From Lancefieldella parvula DSM 20469 (GTDB lineage: Bacteria > Actinomycetota > Coriobacteriia > Coriobacteriales > Atopobiaceae): DNA of 64,000 nt. The DNA lies in NCBI RefSeq assembly GCF_000024225.1, contig NC_013203.1:1388501-1452500 (forward strand), in the 5' to 3' direction. Below, piece after piece: positions 36,188-45,015 of the stretch (within the stretch, counting starts at the first letter, position 1; each line of letters starts with the position of its first letter). The notes beneath the pieces were generated by a model. That model saw nothing but the letters and a program-made list of their open reading frames with translations. It ran no database searches and was not told the origin of the DNA. The position numbers and the translations under genes are program-made.

Positions 36188-37054
36188 CTATCGATTACAT
36201 GGAAGAAGCGGTATGCTAACCGCATTTTCACGAGTGTCATCACGCTCATCATATGCGTCGTAGGGAGCCTTGGGGTCGTGAACCTTGACAGGTTTATTTG
36301 CGTTACAGACCTCGTCAGTATGAGCAAAGGCAAAATCAAGACTATCTGCCCAGCCTGTGTGAGCAGTAAAAATTTTAGGATTGAGCTCTCTCTGGCGTAG
36401 AATTTTTTCTAGTTTTGCAAGCGATTCAACAGCAAGTTGATTATCTTCTGCAAGCTTGTTAATAAAACTATAGCCGCCATCTGCGCCAAACCAGATAGTA
36501 TCACCGGTGAATAAATACTCATCATCAATCAAGTACACCACATGACCCCACGTATGACCGGGTACTAAGATAGTTTCAATTTTTATGCCACCAATTTCAA
36601 AAACTTCTCCATCATGCAAAAGTTTCTTTTTGTTTGGAATAGTCACTTTTGGTACTTTATACCAGCCATTCATTACTCTTCTACGGACTTCTCCTGTTAA
36701 ATATCTATTTTCAATATCACCAATATAAACCCGAGCATGACTAAACAGCTGATTACTATCAGCTTCAATAGCACCAACATGATCAGTATCTTGATGAGTA
36801 ATTAAAATGTGTTGAATATCCTGAGGATCTATTCCCAGCCAAACCATCTTTTCTTGCAGATAATCATAGTTATATCCTGCATCAATCATTATGGTTGTAC
36901 TATTTTTTGTATAAAAGAAGATATTAGCAACGTACTCTCTAATGCAAGCAACATGCTCATCAATAGTACCAGTGTTAAGGGGTTTAAAAATTTCTTTACC
37001 GCGATAAACCCAAGACATCAGCACTTTTTGAAATCTTGTAGCATTCCTTGACAC
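36188..37054 (-). CDS. Metallo-beta-lactamase-fold hydrolase
   Basis: The 288-residue protein carries the metal motif HQDTDH (87-92; HxHxDH with Gln and Asp variation), VPGHTWGHVVYL, FTGDTIWFG and a C-terminal TAHTGW, so a binuclear metal site is likely. The family spans lactonases, glyoxalase II-like and other hydrolases, and the substrate cannot be read here. The start is a GTG with AGGA seven bases upstream; an ATG 12 codons later is an alternative. It follows the methyltransferase gene by 15 bases, in the same transcript. Confidence 0.85.
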   Translation of the reverse strand: MSRNATRFQKVLMSWVYRGKEIFKPLNTGTIDEHVACIREYVANIFFYTKNSTTIMIDAGYNYDYLQEKMVWLGIDPQDIQHILITHQDTDHVGAIEADSNQLFSHARVYIGDIENRYLTGEVRRRVMNGWYKVPKVTIPNKKKLLHDGEVFEIGGIKIETILVPGHTWGHVVYLIDDEYLFTGDTIWFGADGGYSFINKLAEDNQLAVESLAKLEKILRQRELNPKIFTAHTGWADSLDFAFAHTDEVCNANKPVKVHDPKAPYDAYDERDDTRENAVSIPLLPCNR

Positions 37055-37069
37055 GGCAATGTCCTAACT

Positions 37070-37861
37070 CTATTTTCTTCCCACAAGTAACGCTGATCCA
37101 GAGAGCATCATCCAATTAGCTTCTTTTGGAGTCATAAACATACCCTCGGTAGTATCAATAAGCTCTACGCTTTCATAGCCCATAGACTTTAACGTAACTA
37201 GAAACGCATGCATATCTCCATATTTATTCTGAGAAAAAATATCGTGAATAGCAAATACGCCACCCTTTTTAAGCGTGCGCAGTGTCTCTAATAGGATTTC
37301 TTGACGATTGCTGCTAGGGATGTTGTGATAAACATAATTGCTAAAAACAGCATCAAAAGATTCGTCTTCAAAATTCAAATTCACAGCATCACCAGGAAAG
37401 AAGCTTGTATTTGTAACGCTTTCCGCTTTTGCGTTATTCTCGCAAAGTGTTTTGCTAAACGAGGCGTACTCTTTGCCCCAACGATCAATACCAACAACCA
37501 TCGCATCTGGATTTTTCTTTGCAACAGCGATGGCAAGAGCTCCGCTGCCGCATCCAACATCCAGTCCTCTACCTCCTGCTGGAATAGTAATGTAGCTAGC
37601 TATTCCTTCAATAATCTGTCGAGACATCTGACGCTTACCATCGTATGAGAAGGCCTGGTGCATCTTAAATCCCCAGATACTTATTACAATCATAATCACA
37701 GAGAGGACACCAAAAACTAGAACAAGCATAGTCTGAAAGGACTTCATAGGAATAAAGTCAACAAACAGCACTATAAAAAGAAAAGCTAGGCAAACAGCAG
37801 TTCCGGAAAAGAACCCATATACCATTCCCTTTGGAAACCAGTTCTTATAATCGGGCTTCAT
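37070..37861 (-). CDS. Membrane-anchored class I SAM methyltransferase
   Basis: Two hydrophobic helices (about 16-36 and 43-63) precede a Rossmann methyltransferase core (about 80-250) with motif I GLDVGCGSG (99-107), the acidic residue in VVGIDRWGKEY, FDAVFSNYVYHNIPS and a GG-containing motif. It probably modifies a lipid or membrane-associated compound. It forms an operon with the metallohydrolase downstream. AAGGAG precedes the ATG. Confidence 0.87.
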   Translation of the reverse strand: MKPDYKNWFPKGMVYGFFSGTAVCLAFLFIVLFVDFIPMKSFQTMLVLVFGVLSVIMIVISIWGFKMHQAFSYDGKRQMSRQIIEGIASYITIPAGGRGLDVGCGSGALAIAVAKKNPDAMVVGIDRWGKEYASFSKTLCENNAKAESVTNTSFFPGDAVNLNFEDESFDAVFSNYVYHNIPSSNRQEILLETLRTLKKGGVFAIHDIFSQNKYGDMHAFLVTLKSMGYESVELIDTTEGMFMTPKEANWMMLSGSALLVGRK

Positions 37862-37980
37862 ATAACTCTCCTTTAAGTTAGATTTGGTTAACTAAAATAA
37901 TACTACTAAATTACTATCAGTCATTTAAGCCCCTGCTGAACGGATAAAAAACAAACGCTAACGTAAAACCGTACTAATAA

Positions 37981-38025
37981 ACAGTAAAACCGCATTCCAA
38001 GTAAACTGGAATACGGTTTTACTGT
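37981..38025 (-). terminator. ssrA: Long hairpin downstream of tmRNA
   Basis: ACAGTAAAACCG and ATTCCA pair with TGGAAT and CGGTTTTACTGT, 18 pairs broken by one C-A mismatch. It is nearly symmetric with an internal T-run and lies 85 bases after the tmRNA 3' end. Confidence 0.75.
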
Positions 38026-38109
38026 GCATTCTGCAACGACAAAATGATGCAAAAATATAGATGTACTCATAAATCACAGAAATTCTGCCATTCATGCGTA
38101 ACGAATATA

Positions 38110-38478
38110 TGGTGGAGGTGCGGAGAATCGAACTCCGGTCCAAAGCAAATCCTAGGCAGGTGTCTCCAAGCTCAGTTACTAATTACATCTCAAGTACCGC
38201 ACACTTAGTAACCGGCGTTTAGTACTCCAGCTGGTTCAATCTTTTTGTAAAGCATACCAACTACGTCCTTACAAGCATCTCCCTAAAATGACGTCACCCT
38301 GAAAACGGGAGCAATTCCCAGTTAGACGCGCTGAACTTAAATTAAGCAGCGAGAGCCATCTGAGGCTCAAAAGTAAGAGTGTTGTCAATTCAATTTGACG
38401 TTACCCCTGTTTTACGTGGCGAGGAGACCACGGCTTGCTGCCCACCGCAAACTCACCTTGTCGAATCCAGTCACCCCC
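38110..38478 (-). ncRNA. ssrA: Transfer-messenger RNA (tmRNA)
   Basis: The 369-base RNA starts GGGGGTGACTGG and ends in CACCTCCACCA with the T-arm CCGGAGTTCGATTCTCCG, forming the alanine tRNA-like part with the G3-U pair and an encoded CCA. The tag frame at 38386-38342 encodes DNTLTFEPQMALAA followed by TAA, if the GAC after an ATT is the resume codon. The ending MALAA is a normal protease tag. It rescues stalled ribosomes together with SmpB, encoded at 39883-40368. A pseudoknot-rich middle part is expected. Confidence 0.96.
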
Positions 38479-38563
38479 AATAATGAGAGAAACTGCCACC
38501 ATGCAGTTTTCAATGTGCCCGAATTGCGTGTGCAATAATAAGCCCACAATTCAAAGTGTAGAG

Positions 38564-38593
38564 AGTATACCCCATGAACTGCCATTTTTTCAA
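38564..38593 (-). promoter_or_regulatory. Promoter of tmRNA
   Basis: On the minus strand, TTGAAA (38588-38593), an 18-base spacer and TATACT (38564-38569) form a near-consensus promoter. Transcription would begin about 80 bases before the mature 5' end, so the precursor needs 5' processing. Confidence 0.65.
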
Positions 38594-38621
38594 AAAAGAT
38601 ATGACTATTTTTAAGAATGGC

Positions 38622-39314
38622 TTACTTTACAGATTTACCATGAGCTTTTAGAACTTGTTTCTCGCGATCAATAAACATGACCAGAATAACTACCAAGAGC
38701 GCCGCAGGTGAAAGCCAAATCATGTGAGTGCCCATAAGCGGAATGAGTAAGTTACCTATTACTGCACCAAATACAAAACAGAAAATAGTTCCAAAATAAA
38801 GTAGTGAAATCTCAATATGTACAGGCTCATGCGTGTGCATATATGCTGCTATTTCTTGCGTTCCACCACGAAGGTTACCAATACACATAGTAGTAGCAAA
38901 CGCATGTCCATGCAGCTTTCTAAACGCCTGAACTTGAATGCCACACGCAAGCGAAGTCAGGCTATTTGCCAGCAGGTTCATGTCTGTTGGAAGCAGAGAA
39001 ACAACGCTTAAGAGCGCAATCTCTACAATAACCGCCAGCTGTCTCCAGTGCAGATGTTCTTCTCGCGCAATAGCCCGAATAGCGTACGAAAGCGCAATAC
39101 CTATGGCAAATGCCAAAACTGGCAGAGCGTATTTGAGACATTTTTCAAACGATCCGCTGGTCAAATTAATGCCCAATAGCAGCAAATTTCCTGTCTGAGC
39201 ATTAGCAAAAACGCCGCCGCGCACCAGGTAGGAATAAGCATCCATAACTCCGCCCGAGAAGGCTAAAAATGCAGCAACTTCTACCGAATCTGACATTTGT
39301 AGTGCGTGCTTCAA
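38622..39314 (-). CDS. YoaK/DUF1275-family membrane protein
   Basis: The product of about 230 residues has six hydrophobic segments and the DUF1275 signature AFSGGVMDAYSYLVRGGVFANAQTGNLLLLGI, with NLRGG in the middle. The function of the family is not established. The start is placed at a TTG (39314) because GGAG lies five bases upstream; the ATG of MSDSVEV at 39296 is an alternative. The gene stands alone between tmRNA and the rubredoxin gene. Confidence 0.85.
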   Translation of the reverse strand: MKHALQMSDSVEVAAFLAFSGGVMDAYSYLVRGGVFANAQTGNLLLLGINLTSGSFEKCLKYALPVLAFAIGIALSYAIRAIAREEHLHWRQLAVIVEIALLSVVSLLPTDMNLLANSLTSLACGIQVQAFRKLHGHAFATTMCIGNLRGGTQEIAAYMHTHEPVHIEISLLYFGTIFCFVFGAVIGNLLIPLMGTHMIWLSPAALLVVILVMFIDREKQVLKAHGKSVK

Positions 39315-39369
39315 GAGTACTCCAACCAAATTGCGCACATCAGCGACACATATCACATAGACGTATATA

Positions 39370-39403
39370 AAAAGCGATGTAGATTAAATCCTACATCGCT
39401 TTT
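39370..39403. terminator. Terminator of the rubredoxin gene
   Basis: AAAAGCGATGTAG pairs perfectly with CTACATCGCTTTT over 13 bases. It is bidirectional in form and lies between rubredoxin and the YoaK-like gene, both on the minus strand. Confidence 0.88.
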
Positions 39404-39485
39404 ACGATTTTGTTTGGGTAATTCCAAAGAGGTTACCAAAATGCAATCTTGCATAGATAACCTATCTGACTCATTTGTGGGGAGT

Positions 39486-39623
39486 TTACTCCTCGACGAG
39501 CTCAAACATCTCAGGACCAACACCACAAACTGGGCAAACATAGTCCTCAGGAAGCTCTGGAGTGTCAACCTCAACCTCATAGCCACAAACGGTGCAAACA
39601 AACTTGTAAGTTTTCTCTGCCAT
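39486..39623 (-). CDS. Rubredoxin
   Basis: The 45-residue product has the two CxxC pairs (FVCTVCGYE and YVCPVCGVG) that bind one iron, a conserved Tyr before the first pair and an acidic C-terminus. The start is the ATG at 39623, preceded by GAGAGGA; a longer frame upstream lacks both a site and conservation. It is slightly shorter than typical rubredoxins (about 52-54). In an anaerobe it would carry electrons to oxidative-stress reductases. Confidence 0.9.
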   Translation of the reverse strand: MAEKTYKFVCTVCGYEVEVDTPELPEDYVCPVCGVGPEMFELVEE

Positions 39624-39882
39624 TTTTATTCCTCTCTCCAAGCGCTTATGCGCTTTTCCTTCTATTTGCGCAGTTAACGCGCACGACAACTAACCGTGGC
39701 CCTTATCCACAGTTAAGTGTTCATGCAGATAGTAACAAATCTTGAGTGATTCTGAAGCGTTATTACAAAAATAGGAATGATTCTCATAAAATATGCACGA
39801 AAAATTTTGTCGAGAAAATCAACGCTCTCCTAGAGTCACTCGCTCTCCCGGCAACAAACGTATTCCTAGCGCAACTATTCTT

Positions 39883-40368
39883 CTAGTAGCGACTACGCTC
39901 CTTAAGGGCTCGTTGAATCTCGCGGTCAGAATCACGTTTAGCTGCAGACGCACGCTTGTCGTAGAGTTTTTTACCCTGTGAAAGCGCAATCAACAGCTTA
40001 ACGCGGTTATGCTCGTCAAAATAGATTTCAAGCGGAACCAGTGCCAGACCTTTCTGGCGTAGCTTTCCATCAAGATAATCAATCTGCCTGCGGTGAAGCA
40101 GCAGTTTACGCTTTCTATCTGGATCAACGTTCCATACGCCGCCATTTGTGTACGGGTGTAAATGCATACCGTGAATCCATGCCTCACCGTCACGAATGAG
40201 ACAAAACGTATCGGTTAACTGGCAACCACGCTCACGCAAACTCTTGACCTCGGTACCAGTAAGCACCAGACCGCACTCAAAGGTCTCGCCAATCTCGTAC
40301 TCATGGCGAGCAGAGCGATTGCGCGCAATCGACTTCTTGCCTTGTTGTTTCACCTGGTTTTCGGCCAT
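39883..40368 (-). CDS. smpB: SsrA-binding protein
   Basis: SmpB binds the tRNA-like end of tmRNA and places it in the stalled ribosome. Recognisable are KSIARNRSARHEYEIGETFECGLVLTGTEVKSLR, AWIHGMHLHPY and the C-terminal tail KKLYDKRASAAKRDSDREI, which enters the mRNA channel. Length 161 is normal. It sits two bases downstream of the TPR gene, which follows rnr, so translation rescue and RNA decay are encoded together. Confidence 0.96.
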   Translation of the reverse strand: MAENQVKQQGKKSIARNRSARHEYEIGETFECGLVLTGTEVKSLRERGCQLTDTFCLIRDGEAWIHGMHLHPYTNGGVWNVDPDRKRKLLLHRRQIDYLDGKLRQKGLALVPLEIYFDEHNRVKLLIALSQGKKLYDKRASAAKRDSDREIQRALKERSRY

Positions 40369-40370
40369 AC

Positions 40371-41306
40371 TTACTTGCCTTCCCCGTCTGTGGTTTCTGT
40401 TGCATCGGTTTTCTCGCCAGATGTATTACAAGACGCGTCATCAGATACGGGATTACCGCCTGCGGTGAAGCCCTCGGAGATAGCAGCGTCACGAACAAGC
40501 TGCAAAAGCGCAAGAGCCGCTTGCTCGCCTACAAGATCGCGCGCACGAATGGTCATCTCAGTTGCGGTAGCTCTGTCCCCCATAGCAGCACAATCCTGCG
40601 CACACATAAGCAGGCAAACCGCAATCTCTGCATTAGCGCCTGTTGGTAGACCCTCTGTCTCAAGTAGATCATTTGCTTCTTCATCGGTAAGACCATCAGG
40701 GTCCTTGGGGGTACCTTTGGCCTGGTCAAGTGCAGCCTCAAGAGTACTATCTTTAACCTCAAGGCGACGAGCGGCTCTCAGACATGCTGCAGCCTGCTCA
40801 AGCCTACCCTGAGCCTCAAACCATGAAGCAAAGTTTAAAAACGCCCTAGTTAGATGCCTTGCCTCGCTTGCGCGCTCAAAAACACCAAACGTCAAAGCCA
40901 TGTGCTCACGAATATCTCCTGCAATCTTAAACAGATCAGCCAAATCAAGCCTAAATCCACAGTTCATTGGATTCCACCGAATGGCAGTCTTCAGAGCGGT
41001 CATGGCGTTTTCGTAATCGCCGGTTCGTACGTATGCCATAGCAAGATCTCCGTACAGACGATCAAACGGCTCATTAACGTCCTCAAGCTTGCGAGGATCA
41101 TTTTCCACGCGTCTATATGCCAAGCGATCAAAGAGCGTTGGGAACGCAAAATACTGCACTTCATCTGTGGTTTGGCAGTTGCAATCTACATACTCCTCAG
41201 CGTCTTCAGCCAAACGAATCAGCAGTTCAAGCGCCTCCTCGTTCTGATCTTGCATCATCATGCCTTCAGCGCGTGTCAGCTCATCTGAAAGTGCCGAAAG
41301 TGCCAT
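40371..41306 (-). CDS. TPR-repeat protein between rnr and smpB
   Basis: The roughly 311-residue protein has no signal or membrane segments. TPR-like helices are visible at about 85-120 (DLAMAYVRTGDYENAMTALKTAIRWNP) and 150-180 (FASWFEAQGRLEQAAACLRAA), followed by further helical parts and a disordered Thr/Asp/Glu-rich tail. The ATG at 41306 follows AGGTGAG and is preferred over a GTG three codons upstream. It is embedded in the rnr-smpB operon, which suggests a link to RNA decay or ribosome rescue. No enzymatic motif was found. Confidence 0.82.
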   Translation of the reverse strand: MALSALSDELTRAEGMMMQDQNEEALELLIRLAEDAEEYVDCNCQTTDEVQYFAFPTLFDRLAYRRVENDPRKLEDVNEPFDRLYGDLAMAYVRTGDYENAMTALKTAIRWNPMNCGFRLDLADLFKIAGDIREHMALTFGVFERASEARHLTRAFLNFASWFEAQGRLEQAAACLRAARRLEVKDSTLEAALDQAKGTPKDPDGLTDEEANDLLETEGLPTGANAEIAVCLLMCAQDCAAMGDRATATEMTIRARDLVGEQAALALLQLVRDAAISEGFTAGGNPVSDDASCNTSGEKTDATETTDGEGK

Positions 41307-41387
41307 CTCACTCACCTATCATTCAATATCAATCAAGCAATCGTATGTGCAGCCACTTTATAAACCTGCACGCAATCTACCTGCTTA

Positions 41388-43400
41388 TTATTCCACAAGT
41401 GCCAAATCAATCTGACCACGAGCCACATTTACGCCAGAAATTTTCACGCGTACACGTCCACCAATGCGGTATGTTTTACCCGTTGATTCCCCTATCAACG
41501 CCAACGTCTCCTGATCATACACGTACCATTCGTGGCCCAAATCCCTAACGGTGAGAAGCCCATCGGCGTAGGTATCATCTAACGTAATGAACAGACCAAA
41601 ACGCTCGCAGCCGTCAATGGTGCCCCATGTCTCTTCTCCCAGACGGCTCTGATAGTACTCAGCCAGCTTAATCTTTTGCGTAGCACGAGCTGCCGCGTCT
41701 GCCTTACGCTCCTGCTCAGAACACGTGCTGCAGATATCCGCTAGCGCACTCAGCTCCGCGCGAGCTGCTGTCTGACCGCAAAGCAATCGTTTCAATGTGC
41801 GGTGTACTATCACGTCAGGATAGCGCCTAATTGGTGAAGTAAAGTGACAGTACGCATCTGCTCCCAAGGCAAAGTGTCCCTGGTTTGTAGGCAGATAGAT
41901 GGCTCGTTTTTGAGCCCTGAGCAGCTGCGCATTTACCACGCGAGAATAACGTGTGCCATGAACTGACTCCAGTGCTTCTTGCAATGCTGTTTGATCACCA
42001 ATAGCAATACGAGACGCAACATCTGGCTCAAGAGCGCCCATCGCCACAAGCGGAGTAATCGCAAGCTTAAGTGACTCTGGAGAAGGCTGCTCATGTACGC
42101 GATACGCTGACTCTAGGTCATGCTGACTGAGCATGTGAGCAACGCTTTCGTTAGCTGCAAGCATTGCCTCCTCGATAAGACCTGTTGCCTGAGTGCGCTC
42201 TCGCACCGACACGCCAACAGGCTTGTTATTCTCATCAAGTACCACGCGAGTCTCCACGCTCTCAAAATCTACTGAGCCGCGTTTCTCGCGAATTTCTTCT
42301 CTCAGTGCTCTGATTTGATTGAGCACGTCGATCATTTCTTTGATCGCACCAGCGTCTTCTCTAGACACGGCGGAGTCAAGTGCCGAGACATCTCCTTGAA
42401 GATAGCTATCTACCTGGTCGTAGCTAAGCCTTGCCCTTGAACGAATGACAGAATTCATAGCGGTTGCGCCAAGAATCTTTCCTGAGCTACTCAATTTCAT
42501 CTTTACCGACATGGCCAGCCTGTCTTCAGCTGGTCGCAGAGAGCATACGTCGTTACAGAGCTTTTCTGGCAGCATGGGCAGCACGCGGTCAACTAAATAT
42601 GCCGAGCAGGTGCGCATGCGAGCTTCCAGGTCAATGGGAGAATCCCATTTCACGTAGTGTGCCACATCTGCAATATGAACCCAGAGCTCAAAGCTGCCAT
42701 CTTCAAGCTTGCGCGCGCCAACAGCGTCATCAAAGTCTTTAGCATCCGCAGGATCTACGGTAATGCACAGCTCTTCTCGCAAATCGTGTCTTGAAGCGTC
42801 CTCTGCAAGAGCTTTATCTGCGTCAACAGAGATTTTTTCAGCTTGTCTGAGTGCCTTAATGGGAAATTCTGTTGCCAAACCATATGAAGCGATAGTGGCC
42901 TCAACGTTCATGTCCAAATCTTCGGCAGATCCCACACGACGCTCAATAGTAACCACAGCAGCACTTTTGCGTGTTGGGTACTCAGTAATACGTGCAACAA
43001 CCACGTCACCTTCAAAAACATAATGACGTCCAACAGAAGGATCTTCAGGGAGTACAAAGAAATCTCGCTGAATGCGACTATCCAGCGGCACCACGGCGCC
43101 AAGTGGTCCGGCGTCATGGTAGATGCCCAAAAACGTCTGAGTAGCACGCGTAAGCACAAAGCGCACGTTTGCCAGAGGAGCCTTTCCCTTTGCCGAGACA
43201 AGCGAAACCTGAACCTCATCTCCGTGCATAGCTTCATGAATACCGTGCTTTGCCAGCGCATACATTCCCTCAGGGGTGCTTACGGTAGCAACTCCTGGGC
43301 GAGAAAGGCTCAACGTACCTGTAAGCAGCGTTGATGGTCGCTTTGAGACTTTTGCACGTCCCTGACGGCGATTTCCTTTATGTATGCGTTTTCTAGCCAA
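41388..43400 (-). CDS. rnr: Ribonuclease R
   Basis: This 3'-5' exoribonuclease has 670 residues. After a basic, Arg/Lys-rich start come cold-shock-like domains, the catalytic RNB domain with ITVDPADAKDFDDAVGA (metal-binding aspartates) and HIADVAHYVKWDSPIDLEARMR, and HFTSPIRRYPDVIVHR. A C-terminal S1 domain (about 590-668) follows. It is shorter than the enterobacterial enzyme (about 810) because the extra N- and C-terminal tails are missing. The start is a TTG with GGAGG six bases upstream. RNase R acts with tmRNA-SmpB in degrading non-stop mRNAs. Confidence 0.95.
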   Translation of the reverse strand: MARKRIHKGNRRQGRAKVSKRPSTLLTGTLSLSRPGVATVSTPEGMYALAKHGIHEAMHGDEVQVSLVSAKGKAPLANVRFVLTRATQTFLGIYHDAGPLGAVVPLDSRIQRDFFVLPEDPSVGRHYVFEGDVVVARITEYPTRKSAAVVTIERRVGSAEDLDMNVEATIASYGLATEFPIKALRQAEKISVDADKALAEDASRHDLREELCITVDPADAKDFDDAVGARKLEDGSFELWVHIADVAHYVKWDSPIDLEARMRTCSAYLVDRVLPMLPEKLCNDVCSLRPAEDRLAMSVKMKLSSSGKILGATAMNSVIRSRARLSYDQVDSYLQGDVSALDSAVSREDAGAIKEMIDVLNQIRALREEIREKRGSVDFESVETRVVLDENNKPVGVSVRERTQATGLIEEAMLAANESVAHMLSQHDLESAYRVHEQPSPESLKLAITPLVAMGALEPDVASRIAIGDQTALQEALESVHGTRYSRVVNAQLLRAQKRAIYLPTNQGHFALGADAYCHFTSPIRRYPDVIVHRTLKRLLCGQTAARAELSALADICSTCSEQERKADAAARATQKIKLAEYYQSRLGEETWGTIDGCERFGLFITLDDTYADGLLTVRDLGHEWYVYDQETLALIGESTGKTYRIGGRVRVKISGVNVARGQIDLALVE

Positions 43401-43575
43401 AAATCCTCCTACAGGTGGAAAGTCAGCAATCTTTAGCGCTGGCCAAATAAACCTTCAAATTTGTACCCTAAAGTGGCTTGTGATAGACGAAGCACAGATA
43501 GAACAAGAGGCTGTTTGATTCTCGTCAGATGTTTTGACGTGTTTCTCGTCGGGTCTCTTACTTTCATCTACGTAC

Positions 43576-43611
43576 AAAAAGAGCCCCAATGCAGAGGCTG
43601 CATTGGGGCTC
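43576..43611 (-). terminator. Terminator of the amidohydrolase gene
   Basis: GAGCCCCAATGCAG pairs perfectly with CTGCATTGGGGCTC (14 pairs, 3-base loop) and is followed on the minus strand by TTTTTGTACG. Confidence 0.93.
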
Positions 43612-43632
43612 CAAAAAGGATCTGTTTACCTC

Positions 43633-44880
43633 TTAGAAGGTGCCGCGAATAACCTCGCTGCCTTCCTTCATGATAACTTCCATGTTATCTGGGGTAAGGT
43701 CGCGGATGTTAGTAGCAACGTCGCCCTTGACAACCAGGAGGTCAGCAAGCTTACCAGCCTCGAGGGAGCCAAACTCATCCTCATGGTGAACCATCTTTGC
43801 GCCGTTAAGGGTAGCAGCCTTGATAGTCTCAAGAATGGTGACGCCAGCCTTCTCAACAAAGTCATACATCTCATCGATGGTAACCCAGCCGTAAGGAGTC
43901 ACGAAGCTGAAGGAGTCGGAACCGATGGTGAGAGTAACGCCGCGCTCGTTAGCGTTGCGGAGGTTCTCGTATGTACGGTTGAGGCCCTTCTCGACAACAG
44001 TATCACCTGGGAATGCGTCAAGCTCTGGAGTCCACTCTGGTGGATAAGTTCCGTACCAAGTTGGCAGGAAGCCGATGGTAGGAGTGAAGAAGGTGCCCTG
44101 CTCGCACATAAGATCAAGAGTCTTTGCATCAAGCTCGAAGCCGTGAATCATCTGCTCGCAGCCGCAACGGACGGAGTCATAAGCTGCGGAGAAGCTGTTA
44201 TAGGAGTGTGACCAAACAGGAATGCCAACCATTGCTGCCTCGTCGCAAACTGCCTTGATCTCCTCGTAGCAGTAGTGCTGATCTCGACCGGAGTCCCAGT
44301 GCCAAATTCCGCCACCGGTAGCCCAAATCTTAATTGCGTCTGGGTTCTCACGAAGGCGACGACGAACTGCCTTACGAAGATCCCAAGGACCATCTACCTG
44401 GTCGCCCCATGGATGACCATTTTTGGAAATCTCCTGTGGGAGCTGGTGGCAGTCACCATGACCAGCAACGCGGCAGAAGCCAAGGCCGGTAGCGTAAATA
44501 CGTGGGCCTTCCATGACACCCATGTTAACGAGGTCACGAATTGCGATACCATTGCGGCCAATCTCGCAGACGGTGGTAAGACCGTGGGAGAGAGCGTCCC
44601 AGGACTGCTTGACTGCGCATGCCTGCTTCTGAGCAACAGACTCGATAACCCAGTCGTTATCGTTGTCGGTCAGGTTGCCGGAGAAGTGCAGGTGGGTATC
44701 GATAAGACCTGGCATAATGGTACGGCCCTGAATGTCACGGACCTCATAGCCCTCTGGAACCTCAGTACGAGGACCAGCATAAGCGATCTTCTTGTCGTCT
44801 ACGAGAACAAGAGAATCCTCAACAGGAGCGGCGCCAGTGCCGTCAACGAGCTTTCCGCCTACAAAAGCAATCTTACTCAT
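43633..44880 (-). CDS. Metal-dependent amidohydrolase
   Basis: The 415-residue member of the amidohydrolase superfamily has metal ligands in MPGLIDTHLHFSGN, a lysine in AIKIWATGGG likely to be carbamylated, VWSHSYN and MIHGFELD histidines, and the aspartate in TIGSDSFSF. The small N- and C-terminal beta parts (GRTIMPG and GKLADLLVVKGD) complete the fold. It resembles imidazolonepropionase-like and Xaa-Pro dipeptidase-like hydrolases of this superfamily. The substrate is unknown, but the adjacent amino acid permease suggests an amino acid or peptide derivative. GAGGGGG supports the start. Confidence 0.9.
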   Translation of the reverse strand: MSKIAFVGGKLVDGTGAAPVEDSLVLVDDKKIAYAGPRTEVPEGYEVRDIQGRTIMPGLIDTHLHFSGNLTDNDNDWVIESVAQKQACAVKQSWDALSHGLTTVCEIGRNGIAIRDLVNMGVMEGPRIYATGLGFCRVAGHGDCHQLPQEISKNGHPWGDQVDGPWDLRKAVRRRLRENPDAIKIWATGGGIWHWDSGRDQHYCYEEIKAVCDEAAMVGIPVWSHSYNSFSAAYDSVRCGCEQMIHGFELDAKTLDLMCEQGTFFTPTIGFLPTWYGTYPPEWTPELDAFPGDTVVEKGLNRTYENLRNANERGVTLTIGSDSFSFVTPYGWVTIDEMYDFVEKAGVTILETIKAATLNGAKMVHHEDEFGSLEAGKLADLLVVKGDVATNIRDLTPDNMEVIMKEGSEVIRGTF

Positions 44881-45015
44881 TTCTTTCCCCCTCTAGTAAA
44901 TGATGGAAACTATCTTTCTGCGCCCACCTTTTTTGAGCGCAAAAATCCAAACTAAAGAAACAAATAACGTGCTTACTTCAACGTACCGATAAAACCTTTA
45001 GAGCTTGTCAGCAAC

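Noticed and set aside
37981..38025. Long near-perfect hairpin as an attachment site next to tmRNA
   Set aside because: tmRNA genes often host integration sites, but no integrase, prophage genes or repeat of the tmRNA 3' end was seen nearby, so a terminator is simpler.
43460..44960. Long plus-strand frames opposite the amidohydrolase gene
   Set aside because: They mirror the codon structure of the real minus-strand gene, have no start signals and no recognisable domains.
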